Assembly: GCF_001949145.1 (NCBI RefSeq)
Contig: NW_019091362.1
Location: forward strand, 5,527,766 to 5,555,027
Reading direction: 5' to 3'
Source of the DNA: Acanthaster planci
Lineage: Eukaryota > Echinodermata > Asteroidea > Valvatida > Acanthasteridae
Length of the DNA stretch: 27,262 nucleotides
Shown here piece by piece: positions 1-10,673 of this stretch (the first letter of the stretch is position 1; each line of letters starts with the position of its first letter). A program made the translations under genes and the position numbers. The notes beneath the pieces are model-generated. The model was given only the letters and a program-made list of their open reading frames with translations. It did not search any database and had not been told where the DNA came from.

Positions 1-241
1 ACTTCCAAACCGTTCCAGTATAAAGCATGTTCGAGCGTCCTCTAACCGCAGTTAACAATCAAGAGAAACTAGACACCTCAATTGTAACATCCAGCTCTCA
101 ACCCAGCTCCCCACCCCCTCCATGGAGTCCTGGCTATACTGTTAATAAAATCCTACTGAGGACAGGTGTAATCAGTCAAGTGCCAATAAGGGTGTGCGTG
201 CATGCATCACTCTTGAATACCCTCTGTCTTTGTCCTGACAG
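1..241. other. MED1: MED1 intron, partial
   Basis: This is the intron preceding the first MED1 exon in the window, cut by the left edge. Its 3' end has the CTCTGTCTTTGTCCTGACAG acceptor. I see no other feature in it. Confidence 0.7.
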
Positions 242-375
242 GGGTTGGCATGCAGCACGTGGACGTCTCCTCAGCGGCACCGCTCAACAGCCTGATAGCA
301 CGGTACATCTTGGACCCCACATTGGGACAGACCATGGGTAGAGACTCCAAGCACACGGGAAATACCTACTACGTG
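242..375 (+). CDS. MED1: MED1 coding exon (first one in window), Med1 domain
   Basis: The acceptor is the AG at 240-241 after a pyrimidine-rich tract; the donor is GTGAGT at 376. The exon begins with the last two bases of a split codon, then reads VGMQHVDVSSAAPLNSL and on to GNTYYV, and ends in phase 0. The open frame that starts at 27 crosses intron sequence and is not the real start. Confidence 0.85.
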
Positions 376-3300
376 GTGAGTATCTAAAACATAGAGGATG
401 TTTTCCCATGACGGAGATCTCGCTGCAGCAGTGGATACTGTTTTGTTAGAAACTAAGTCACATTCAACAGTACTTTATATTTTGACGTAGCACACATCTT
501 GTTGAGCCTGTGTTTGGCCCAGTACACCTATGTCTGTACTAATGATTTTTAAAATTGTATTTCACTTGATGATGTACTGCATTGTACAATTATGTTTTTG
601 TTAATGATAGAAATTGCCTGATCAGGAGCACTGCTACTTCATCAACGAGTGCACCGCTGGTAACGACATGCGTGGCGTGCTGGTGTCCAAGCTCAGCTTC
701 ACCAACCAGATGCACGTCGTGAAGATGCTGTCGCTTCTGCGGCAGCAGGCCGTCTACAATGCGCTCATCGCCAGCTGCGTCCGAGCAGAGGAAGATGGAG
801 GTAAAATATCAAACGTTTCCTGCAGTGTGCTCTGTGTTACTGCAGTGGTCTTTGGTATGGAAAGCTCAAGCTCTGTCAAGGCAATGGCAAAGCCCCATTT
901 TCACAAACCAGTTTCAAAAGGAGTGTGTACACAGTCATGGTGTCACAAAATTACCTCCTTCGGCCTAATTGAGGTGATGGGTCACAATGGGATACAACTG
1001 TATAACACGTTATTTACCTGAATATATTTTTTTAGTATGATCGATGACTTGATGTAACAAATGTTAAAGATATTAATTTACTCCTTGTTAATGCTTTTAT
1101 GTTGTGATTTAAATTGTTTTTACAATTGCCTTTTTTTTTCAAATCTATGCACTTTGTGTCGGGGCGGTTATCAATGTTGATGATGCTGGGCCGGGATATT
1201 TATCAGTTTTTTCTGTTTTCAAAATTCTTTAAAAATTCATTTAATCTTCTTCAATCTTCATTCACTGGACCACCAACACGTGAAGGACTGTCTGGTGTCC
1301 ACTCTAGCCTGACGGACAAAATCTATTGACGCCCGAGTATTTCAGCCAGGCCTGCAGTGTTGTAAAAAGAGCCCAGATTGTGCGGTGTTATATAACTTTC
1401 TTTTGTTCAATAGGGGCCAGATTAGCGTGCAGTGGTGCTGTGTGGCTCATCACTGCGGTGTTTGAGCGCTTTTGTCCCCGGTGGTAGTCTGCTTGCTCTA
1501 AATACTCCAAACCGTGGTATACTGTTTCAAAACAAGGCTGGATTATCTCCACTTTTGAGAGTGAAAAAATGTCGGTAATTCCCAGCGGCCCGGTCTTTTG
1601 TTCCAAGTACGGTCTTTTGTTACAAGGCCCTGTTCCCTTTGTCCGAGTTTGGAGACCCCGGCCACGCAAATAAAGCATACTTGTCCGGATCCGGAATCCC
1701 CAGCAGGATGTGGTTAATAAGCAATTTCATTTCAATTCAACACGCAATCTCTTTCAGATAAAGTCCCAAAAAGTAAATCCTCAGAGATTATCAAGCCAGT
1801 CAAACAGACGTGTATCTAAAATTACAATGTGCCAACAAATCGATATTCTTGTTGCCCGATTTTCCTTTCAGAATTGAAGATAGAAAATAAAATAAGTGTA
1901 TATACTCCACTGAGATTTGTAAAAAGCGGTCCTCCTTGGAAGATGAGTTTGAGCTTACAGTATGTGGCATATGTACATGCATTTGTACAACCTAATTTAT
2001 CTTGTGGCATTTCTTAGATCCCTCCTCGGCAATGCTGTTTGAGGTAACGCCTTTCACCCACCAGAAACTGACTGTGACCTTTGAGCACCCAGCCACTGAT
2101 GGCATGGGATGTGGTGAGTTCCTCCCCTCCAAACACAGGAGCTAGTCCTGGACACTGCACAGTATACTCGGTCTTATCCATCATGACACTTGGCTGATTC
2201 TAAATCTGCCTTAGGAAGAAAGAGTTGTCAGTTTATATCTCATCCGTTGAGAACTTCTACAGTTTGTGGAATTGTAGTTTTGAGTCGTTCCTCTTTCTGC
2301 CTGATGTACTCCCTGTTGCAGTGGTATTTTAAAGTTATCATGAAATGTGCTTTGCAGTCTTGATTTCTTTATTCAACCCTACTGACTGTCTGCTGAGGGA
2401 CAGAAATTTGTGCAGGTGGTCCTGCTTTTGTGAAACAAACTTCCATGGGCTTCCTGCTTCTGCTTTACATTGTCAATTTGTACCTTCTGATGAACACAGA
2501 CAGAAATATTTGGGTCACAAATAGTTCGGTCAGTTGCTGTTAATTCCAGTTCTATGTTGATGCATTATATCGGTATGTGGCATGGTTCAACATCTTCTAA
2601 TACTCTACCTGCTTGTTATCCCCCATTGTCCAGTTGAGATGGATCTGACTGAGTCAGCTAATGTCAAGTGCAAGCTTCATACGCCCAGCGGTGAGGAACC
2701 AATCTGCAGTGATGATTATGCGACTAGGGTACTGCAGAGGTGGGTAAAAAACTTACAACGGAAGAAGTTCATTCCTGTTGAACGCTTCTATGTTACCCCA
2801 TAACGTTCTTAGTAATGCCAAATATTTCTTGACATTTGTTTTGAATCCAGTAAAAGTGAAGCAGGACTGAAATTTGAATTGGTTTCGACACACTGTTTAT
2901 TTTTCCCCAGGTGCTTGTCAATTCCTGTAACCATGCGTGCCATCATGAAGAAGGCTGCATCTATGATCCAAACCCAAGTCCAGAAACCCATTCCAGCGGC
3001 GACTGTCCTGAATGAGCCACCCAGCAGCTCAGGTCATGTCCCTGGGAGTCTGGTTCACCAGCTGAAGTCCACCCTGAAAGGGCAGAGCCTGGCAGCCTCC
3101 ATGAAAGGTGGGGCCAGCCAGCAGCAGCGCAGCATCCTGAGCGACATGAGGAGCTCCATGGAGTCCATCCTGGTGCAGCCTGCCTCCACCCTGGATCTGG
3201 CTTCTCTGCCTGCAGACAACTCCAAGGTGGAGCAGAACCCGATGCTGGCCAGCTTGCTGCAGCACGCTAACCCCACAAGCAGCACCCTGAGCTCCCCAAA

Positions 3301-6300
3301 GGACAGTTCGAGTCAGATGCTGGCGACAGATGCTGCAGCAGCTGCCCAGACTGCAGCTGTCAAGTCCAAAAGGAATCCCATGTTGATGACTCTTTTGCAG
3401 GAGCAGACCAAGCAACCAGCCCAAATCATGAACACGCCTCTCTCCTCACTCACCCCCACCCCACCAGCATCTCTTCCACAACCACCCCTCCCACAGCCCC
3501 CTCTTCAACAACCAAGCCTGCCATCACCCGTTCCAGGGAAGCCAACTAAAAAGCGCCGTCGCATCAAACCAGCTCTCTCAACCGAGAAATCCCCAAGAAG
3601 AGCTTTCAGTGAGGATGACAGCTCCAGAGAGTCCTCGTTTGATTTTGAAGGAGGTCATGGAGTGCCGGAACGTTCACCCTCTCTCCACACTCCAAAGATC
3701 CCCAGTGACTCCCAGGTGTTTTCCCATTTTCCAATGCCAGCAGAGTCAACCAAGCCATACCAGCCTTCTGGTACCATGGAGCCCCCCAGAACAACATCTC
3801 AAATGGGAGAGCTCTCTGCTCTTCTGGCCGATATTGTGGATACGTCGGGCAAATCGGGTCGTAAACAAAAGCGGTCAGACAGCACCAGTTCCCAGTCAAG
3901 TGCTGGAGGAAGACCATCAATGTCCCCAAAGACGCCTACCTCCTTGTCCATGACTTCACCCTACGGAGGTGGTCCAAAGCCTGGAATGCAGACCCTCCAC
4001 ACACCAGAACATGTCATGCAAGCCGTGACAGATGCACCCCCACCGCAGATGGGTAAAATGATGGCCCGACAGGATTCTCAGCAGGCCGCAAGAAGCACGG
4101 CTGACACAGATGTGTTCAGTGCTCACGGCACAGAGCTTTTCTCCCCCGAGGAGTTCCTGGCAATACCTTCTGGGGAAGGGGATGCTCCTGAAGGTAGCAA
4201 TCAGCAGTATAACATCAGTGAGTCACTGGATTTCAACACGGACATTTTAAAGAGTGGGGATTCCAGTTTTGCCGATGATCTGATCGAGTCCACAGCAGAT
4301 ATTGATATGGAGGCATGTGATGCAACAGCATTTGGGCTCTCCAGTGTCAACTTAGCAATCGCACGCATGGGGGTTCAGACCACCAAGTCCCCATCAGCAA
4401 GTGAGACAGGTCCTGACGGTAAAATGAAGTCTGAGTTTAAGCTGTCTACAGCGGCACTCAGTGCTTCAGCTGCCTCTGCTGGGTCAACGCCCCCTTCCTC
4501 TGGGCAGTCGGCTTTCCAGAGCATCAGCCCAGGTGTTGGAAATAAACTGTTGCGGACCGAGTCAGTTGACGTGGTGGGCACAAGCATGGCATTGGATTTA
4601 AGCATGCCAAGTTTATCAAAGAGCCTAGGTAGCGGGGAGTCAATGTCAATGCACACTGCCTTGAGAGAGAGATCACTGAGCATGCCTGACCAACAATACA
4701 AAACAGCCCCAGTGACACAAACCACTGGTAACACTCATTCCACAGCACCTACCCGTAAGGTCATCCGTGTGCCACCCATGGTCTCCAAAGGAAAACCCAA
4801 GAACTTTGTATCTGAATCTGCTGGTACACCACCACTGGAGAACCCCAGCAAACGAGGGCCAAAGAAACGTTCACGGCGAACAGGGAAGAGAATGGAAGGC
4901 TTGCTGGGTGGGGACTCACCGCCTCCCAAGCCCAAGGAGAAGAAAAAGGCCATAAAGCGTCGCCGGGTGGACATATACAGCGACTCCTCTCCAGGAGATG
5001 ATGACAGTGAGGACTTGAGTGTCACCATGAGCTCTGAAGCACCATTGAAGATGACATTCAAGATGGTCCGTGTCAAGTCAGAGCCTAAACCCAAAACCAA
5101 GACCTCAAGTACTCCCAAGATCCGAGTGAAACCCTTGAACCCAGTGACAAGCACTGAGCTCACTCAGAAACCAGTTACAGAGACCCTTACAAGTCATGCT
5201 GCAGAAGTGAAACCTCAACTAAAATCCGAGGCTTCGGTGTTGTCTGTGAAAAATGAATCTGCCAGTGTCACCAAAGTGGAGGAGACCCAGAAGAAAGATT
5301 CTGCGCCAGCTCCAAAAAGTGATGCTCAAGTTCATCCCAAATCTGATACTGACAAGTTGGATTCAGCAGCTGCTAAAAGGCAGGCTTTCAGCAAGTCCTC
5401 AACCACTGCTATCACAATGCAATCGAAGATAAAAAGTGACCTGAGCAAGAGCTCATCTCAAAGTCTTACCTCTAAGAGCATCTCTTCGCCCAAAATGTCA
5501 GGAAATCTGACCAAACCAACTGCTCCATCCCCAAAGATAGCCGTCTCTCCCAAGGTATCTTCTTCCCCATTGAAAATGGGAATGAAGTCTGAGTCTCAAA
5601 CCTCAGGGACTGTTTTTAAATCTAAGGTTTCACCAGAAGGCATAAGGAGCTCCATCCCATCCTCAGTCAAAAAGATTGCAAAGGGGATAGATTCACATGC
5701 TAGAATGCTAAAGAAATCCATGAATGCAGGACAGCGACCAGAAGGGCGAAAAGGGGAGACAAAGAAGTCACCCATCCTGAAAAGCTCCAAACTTATTCAG
5801 GGATCACCTAAGGGGATACTGAAGGCAACAAGCACCGCTGGAGCTGCTCCTGGCAGTCCATGCACTTCATCCTCTGTTCCAAATAGACCCTCACGACCCT
5901 CACCTATTTCTATCCCACCAGTGTCAAAATCATCACCTGCCATTGGTGATGCCCCCCAGAGCACATCAGTCTCTGCCGGAGAAACACCAACGACCCCAAC
6001 TCCAACAACACCAACAAGTGCTGGGCCAAAGACACCAAAGGTCTTACCCAAAGGAAGGAAGAACTCCCTGTCAGCCATTGTTGGAAAGCTTCAGGAGCGA
6101 GCAGGCATTGCGTCTGGTTTGTCAAGTCCACCTCGACCTGCCCAGGACACTGACCATTCGGGCCATTCCCCAGTGAGAGACAAGGCACCAAAAGAAAAGA
6201 TGGGTGCTGGGAAACCTCTAGATTGTGAGAGTGTTAAGGCCACAGCCTCAAAGCCTGTAAAATCTGAGCATTCTGAAACAAAGGGCAGGGAATCTCCCCC

Positions 6301-8602
6301 TAGCATCAGCAAAACACCCAAATCAAAACCACTGCCCTCCGCGTTGAAACCATCGGGACCAGCCTCTACAAAGCTTGGAATTTCCACCGCTGTTACCACA
6401 CCAGCTTCAACTTCTTCCTCCACAAAACCTGCTGGTTCTTCCACCCCTTCAAAGGTGTCTCCTTCTCCCACTAAGATGCCCTCCATGCCGACATCCAGTC
6501 AAAGCCTTCAAAGATCATCAACTTCTCCTAATAGACCTGCCCCCTCTCATAAAACATCACAAGTGTCCCGTCCTCCAAAAGTTTCCACCCCTCCTATCCC
6601 CCTCAAGGGACCAGCCCAACCTGCTAGGACTCCTTCACCATCTGTCCACACCACACCCAAAACATCAGGATCTCTCCTCTCGGCAGCAAAGGCTGCAACA
6701 CCCAAACCTGTGTCTCCTTTGAAATTAAGTACTTCATCATCTATGCCCATGTCAACATCAGCTTCAAGCCCTATCAAAACCCCTCCAAGACAAGTTCTCT
6801 CACCAATGTCACGAAAACCCATCATCTTAAGTCGTTCATCCACATACTCTTCTCCTGAAAAGGGCAACTCTAAAGTCACAATTGTAACTGTTGTGTCACC
6901 AAGATTAGCTGCCAATGCTCGACAGGCTGAGGCTCAGAAGGGTAGCTCAGCTCAGGATGTTAAGACTGACAAACCTGCCGAGGGACAGACGACTCAAACA
7001 GAGCCCAAGACACCAATGGCTACCAAGCCTCCAGCCACCAGTCAGTCTTCTATCAGAGATGGAAAGGTCGACCTAACACCCATACCAACCACTCCAACAA
7101 CTCTCGAGACTGACATCCTCCAGAAATTGCAAAGTTCAGCACAACCCAAAAAACCAGTCACCCCTCAACTGAAGCCAATTCCAAAATCAGAGGAGAGCAG
7201 CAAACCCTTGAGTACGTCTGTGAAGCCAGTAACAGGCAGCAAACCAGCTGTGCAGGGTGACACAAAACGAGTTGAAATAGTCCCCAAATCATCCAAAAGC
7301 ATCAGCACCACCTCAGCGCCGACTACTCAACAAACCTTCAAACCAGAATCAACCAAATCAACTCAGGAATCAAAGGGCCTGTCTGAAAAACAAAAACCGG
7401 ACTTGAAGTTAGCAGTGAAGGTAGCGAGTGTGAAATCAGATGGTGGCATAAAGGAGACAACTCAAGCAGCGAGTACCCCAACAGAAGGGGGATCAAAGAC
7501 AATACCCTCCTCACAGCTTTCCTTGCAACCGGACAGGCCCAAGAAGCCAGCAGGAGAAACCAAGTCTGACAGTAAACCACAGGATGCCAAATTTTCAGCA
7601 CCTGTTTCATCCTCGTCTGCCAAAATGGAGACCAAGAAGCCATTGAAAGATCAATCAAGCCTGAAACTTCATTCCGTTCCAAAACGTCAGACGAGCCCAA
7701 AGCATCAACCAACCCTTAAAGCGCAACCGAAACCAAAACAGTCACCCAGCCCCAGTCGCCTGCCAAGTCCAAAACATCAGCCAAGTCCAAAACATCAGCC
7801 CAGCCCCAAGCATCAGCCCAGTCCAAAGCACATCCCAAGTCCAAAGCACCAACCCAGCCCAAAGCGTCCACCCAGTCCCAAGCACCAGCCTAGCCCCAAG
7901 CAGCAGCTCAGTCCCAAGCGCCAGCCAAGTCCCAGTCAGCAGCTGAGTCCAAAAGCCCCCGCCCCTGCCCCAGAAACTGTCAAACCGCCCACACCAGGGC
8001 CGCCTCCACCAGCCCCAGAAGTTGAATTCAAAGTACCCAGTCCAGCCCTGGCCCCAAGCCCGAAGCCATCATGCATATCGGGATTGCCGAGTCCCAAAGT
8101 TTTTGGCAGTAATAAGCCCAGCAGTCCACCCCGAGCCACCAGTCCATACTCGCCAGGTGTGCCCAGTCCGCGGGGAGGTGGGAGTCGCATGATCCCAAGT
8201 CCAGGTGGAGTGCCAAGCACCCAAGGGCTCAAGCGGGCTGCCACTCCAGAGGAAACAAGTCATGTCGCCAAGCGTCTGCACACAATGAGCCCGGCGTACA
8301 GCCACAGCGGAAGCGAGGATGAGCTAATCATTGATGACCCCAATGCCCCGCAGTCCAGCCAACCCAAAGGGGAGCCATCCATACCAGAGGAGCACAAGGG
8401 AAGCCTCCCTCAGCAGGAAGCCACTGTGACCTCCCCTTGCACTGTGCCAATCTCCCCCTCTGCCAAGCCCTCCATTGCCAAGTCCCCCGTCGGGGTCAGT
8501 ATCGGAAGTGGGTCCGAACACTCCCAGCAAAGTCCTTGCTTAATTGATGATGATCTGATGGACGAAGCATTATTGTCATCAATTGGTAAAGAGGAATCTT
8601 GA
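242..8602 (+). CDS. MED1: Mediator complex subunit 1 (MED1), 3' part of gene, five coding exons, 5' incomplete
   Basis: MED1 is the Mediator subunit that links DNA-bound nuclear receptors and other activators to RNA polymerase II in the nucleus. Coding exons seen are 242-375, 611-800, 2018-2113, 2634-2739 and 2911-8602, with GT-AG borders and phases that agree at every junction. The spliced frame reads through the end of the Med1 domain (LPDQEHCYFINE, LLRQQAVYNALIASCV, CLSIPVTMRAI), matching conserved vertebrate MED1 segments. A long disordered tail follows. Diagnostic tail features are two LXXLL nuclear-receptor boxes in MED1-type context (NPMLASLLQ, NPMLMTLLQ), a conserved island (NSLSAIVGKLQ; human SLTAVIDKL) and an acidic C-terminus (DDDLMDEALL; human DDDLMDVAL). 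The N-terminal part of the protein is outside the window. The terminal exon alone encodes about 1,896 residues, against roughly 1,000 for the same part of human MED1. Identity is near certain; exact 5' exons are unknown. Confidence 0.96.
611..800 (+). CDS. MED1: MED1 coding exon, Med1 domain
   Basis: The acceptor is the AG at 609-610 and the donor GTAAAA at 801. It reads KLPDQEHCYFINECTAG, then NQMHVVKMLSLLRQQAVYNA and IASCVRAEEDG. This aligns with the human MED1 stretch containing HCYF and LLRHQVAYNTLIGSCV. It starts in phase 0 and leaves one base (G) for the next exon. Confidence 0.93.
801..2017. other. MED1: MED1 intron with a short tandem duplication
   Basis: This 1.2-kb intron has no coding signal of its own; the open frames in it are short and unconserved. 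Apart from the 19-base direct repeat listed separately it looks like unremarkable unique sequence. A T-rich run lies near 1130. Confidence 0.7.
1591..1628. repeat. 19-bp tandem duplication in MED1 intron
   Basis: Two adjacent copies beginning CGGTCTTTTGTT occur at 1591-1609 and 1610-1628. They differ at three positions, all in the last seven bases. Confidence 0.7.
2018..2113 (+). CDS. MED1: MED1 coding exon, Med1 domain
   Basis: The acceptor is TTCTTAG ending at 2017 and the donor GTGAGT at 2114. It completes a GAT codon, then reads PSSAMLFEVTPFTH and LTVTFEHPATDGMGC, like human LLQFEVCPL and FSVSFQHPVNDSLVC. One base is carried to the next exon. Confidence 0.93.
2114..2633. other. MED1: MED1 intron, nothing further seen
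   Basis: This 520-base intron lies between two Med1-domain exons. Its ends are GTGAGT and TTGTCCAG. I see no repeat or gene in it. Confidence 0.75.
2634..2739 (+). CDS. MED1: MED1 coding exon, end of Med1 domain
   Basis: The acceptor is TGTCCAG ending at 2633 and the donor GTGGGT at 2740. It reads VEMDLTESANVKCKLH, then EEPICSDDYATRVLQ, like human VVMDVQDSTHVSCKLY and ICTDDFIAKVVQ. It ends with AG of a split Arg codon completed in the terminal exon. Confidence 0.93.
2911..8602 (+). CDS. MED1: MED1 terminal coding exon: end of Med1 domain plus entire disordered tail
   Basis: The acceptor is TTTTCCCCAG ending at 2910; the TGA stop is at 8600-8602. The exon opens with CLSIPVTMRAIMKKA, the most conserved MED1 signature, then becomes low-complexity and rich in Ser, Pro, Lys and Thr. 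LXXLL motifs lie at 3245-3259 (LASLL), 3383-3397 (LMTLL) and 3812-3826 (LSALL). Basic, NLS-like runs are KKRRRIK near 3550 and KKRSRR and KRRRVD between about 4860 and 4975. Acidic patches follow at about 4980-5020 and 8310-8340. The conserved island NSLSAIVGKLQ is at about 6062-6094, an SPK hexapeptide array at 7763-7960, and the acidic end IDDDLMDEALL at about 8543-8575. The ATG at 2879 lies in the preceding intron and is not the start. Confidence 0.96.
7763..7960 (+). repeat. MED1: 11-unit 18-bp coding repeat, (P/L)SPK-x-x hexapeptide array in MED1
   Basis: Eleven consecutive in-frame 18-base units encode PSPKHQ, PSPKHQ, PSPKHQ, PSPKHI, PSPKHQ, PSPKRP, PSPKHQ, PSPKQQ, LSPKRQ, PSPSQQ and LSPKAP. 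The first units are nearly identical at the DNA level (CCAAGTCCAAAACATCAG type) and later ones diverge. This suggests growth by slippage or unequal exchange from one end. S-P-K is the core of proline-directed kinase sites and of histone-H1-tail DNA-binding motifs. Confidence 0.93.
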
Positions 8603-9182
8603 ATCCCATCCTTAACAGTTAGACATTGGAATAGTGGTCTTTGTTTCCTATCAGTATGAAGCCTGTTTTAGAACAATACTTTGGGCTTCCCCGAAAAGAA
8701 TTGAAATGGTAAATCTGGGCTGTAAGGGAACTACATGTAATATTTGTCATTCTGGATAGCTATGGTGAAAAAATGCATGGACAAATCCAAAACTAGTAGA
8801 TACGTGTATGTAATAACAAGCATGACTTACATGTACATGTACTAGTATTTGTTCGTGTGCTTTGCTTCATTTTCTGAACTTGGATTTCTGCATTGTTGGG
8901 ATGGTTTATTGGAAGAAACACAGACATTTTCTGTAATCCAATTTTTAAAATCAGAGGTTTAAATTTCTTGAAAAACACTGACGTGGTTGTGAATGTTATT
9001 CAGGTCTTGTGCATGTTATAAACACTACAAATAGGTTTTTAACTACCGTAGGTTGGTGTAGTTGTGGGTTTGAAAAACTCACTTGCTGCTGGGAAACCAT
9101 GAAAATTTTAAGACTGTGTGATTGCCTACCCTATAGGTGTACAGTATTGTAAAGTACACAAATTATTACCGAGAAACTCATT

Positions 9183-9365
9183 AATAAAATAATTTTGGGT
9201 GATTAGTATTAATATTTTGAAAGTATATCAAGTCATTTTGTCATCTGTAGCAGCCACAGTGGTAATTTATGTATTTCGGTTTTTTTTTTATTTGTAAATT
9301 TACATATACCTTGCAAATGTATTGCATATCTGCTTTGTTGGACATGCTATGCCTTTGAGAATAAA
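9183..9365 (+). terminator. MED1: Candidate proximal MED1 poly(A) signals
   Basis: AATAAA occurs at 9183-9188 and again at 9360-9365, about 580 and 760 bases after the stop codon. Either would give an ordinary MED1 3' UTR. Neither has a striking GU-rich element behind it. Confidence 0.4.
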
Positions 9366-10601
9366 GGCAAGCTGGATAAATTCAAGAGTAATGGACTGAA
9401 TACTTCCATTATTGATGATGAAAGTACAGGGAAAATTGAAAGGGATTATGAATTAACTGAAAATGACAAACCATGGTTCAGCAAACAGAATTTCCATGTA
9501 CATACATGAATGTGGAATATAGAGCCAGTATAGTTGAGAGTATCACAACATCAGTTATGAACAACTGGGTCAACACTGGCTAAGGAATGCTTTTGTTGCA
9601 GTTCATTTGAATAGCTTGTGATTTGAGTTCAGACTGGAGGTCTTGTTATGGTCTTGACTTCTACGCTGGTCAAGGCAGTGACATTGGCACTAATATGTTG
9701 GCCATGCAATTGTGTACATGTATGTGCACAACAGCATCCATAGGAAGACTCGGTCTTTAAGAGTGAAAGAATGGGCCTTGTGAATCAGTGTAAGCACGAT
9801 GATTTATGGGTGATTTTTAACAACCAAAATGGTTTGGATGTTCAATTCTGTTCATCCTTGCACTTCAGCTGGCCTCCTTGATAAAGTAGCCGCAGTCATC
9901 ATCTTTTGGAAGATATTTGTCCAGCAGGGCAGAGGTTAAAAAGATCCAACAAATCTTTTGGCCAGTCATCCCGCCAATTATCTTTCTTAAAAGTTCTGAA
10001 AAATCTTTGATGCTGGTGCATCTCCCAGCGCTTCTACTTGATCAATACCACCTACATGTATATTCAGCCATGTAGTTGGAGTTGTTGAGAAGTTATTTTT
10101 GCACAGTACAAGAATAATTGTGTACGTGTACTTGGATATTGATTGCAGTTGCTTTGTCGTTGGTTCAGCTTCCTGCTTACAAATTTATATCCTGTAAGTT
10201 TTTATCTGCAATAGAAACTTTCAGTGCTCTTCACCACGTAAGGATTTTATCGAAATCACAAACTTGTTTGTTACATGCTTACAGGTTTTATGTACCCTTG
10301 AAATTTGAAATATGTTCTCTTGAAATGCCTCTTATGGGAACAGTTTTCTGACAAGCATTGCATGGGTTATTGGTTGCCCCCGTGCTGTGTTTCCTGTGTA
10401 AAACTCACAATAAGAGTTGTTGTCAATGGAATGTTGTAGCTTTTGAAATGGTTGTAGTAAATCATTGACCCACAGATGTGATGACTTTGTTGACTGTAAG
10501 GAATGCATTTTAAAGGGGAAATGCATCCTGATTATCAAGAAATGCATTTGAAAAGCTTAACTTTTGTGAGCATGCGACTATGGTGCTTGCTTGTGCTTTC
10601 A

Positions 10602-10673
10602 TTTATTTTTGCTTATCAATAAAGTGAATGTGCTAACTAGACTGATGTCCTTTTCTGTGACTGTTGTAATAAA
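10602..10673. terminator. Facing poly(A) signals on both strands, possible shared 3' end of MED1 and BECN1
   Basis: TTTATT at 10602-10607 (AATAAA on the - strand, about 1.07 kb past the BECN1 stop) lies 10 bases from AATAAA at 10618-10623 on the + strand. A second + strand AATAAA is at 10668-10673, with TG-rich sequence between them (TTTTCTGTGACTGTTG). It is the only - strand AATAAA I found below the BECN1 stop within about 1 kb. Confidence 0.4.

Noticed and set aside
27-341. Open frame starting at 27 that overlaps the first MED1 exon
   Set aside because: It crosses the intron and acceptor and reads the exon in the wrong frame. The conserved MED1 frame (VGMQHVDVSSAAPLNSL) is a different one.
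2879-2910. ATG at 2879 as the start of a 1,907-residue protein
   Set aside because: The sequence from 2879 to 2910 is the polypyrimidine tract and AG of the intron before the terminal MED1 exon. Conserved homology begins exactly at the exon border.
3029-8530. Many open frames on the - strand and in other + frames across the MED1 terminal exon
   Set aside because: They are shadows of the long Ser/Pro-rich coding frame, whose codon bias suppresses stops in the other frames.
9866-10020. Two overlapping - strand open frames with protein-like text (for example LLDKYLPKDDDCGYFIKEAS)
   Set aside because: Each is only about 40 to 58 codons, they overlap each other in different frames, and there is no recognisable homology or splice context. 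They lie in the MED1 3' UTR zone and are probably chance.
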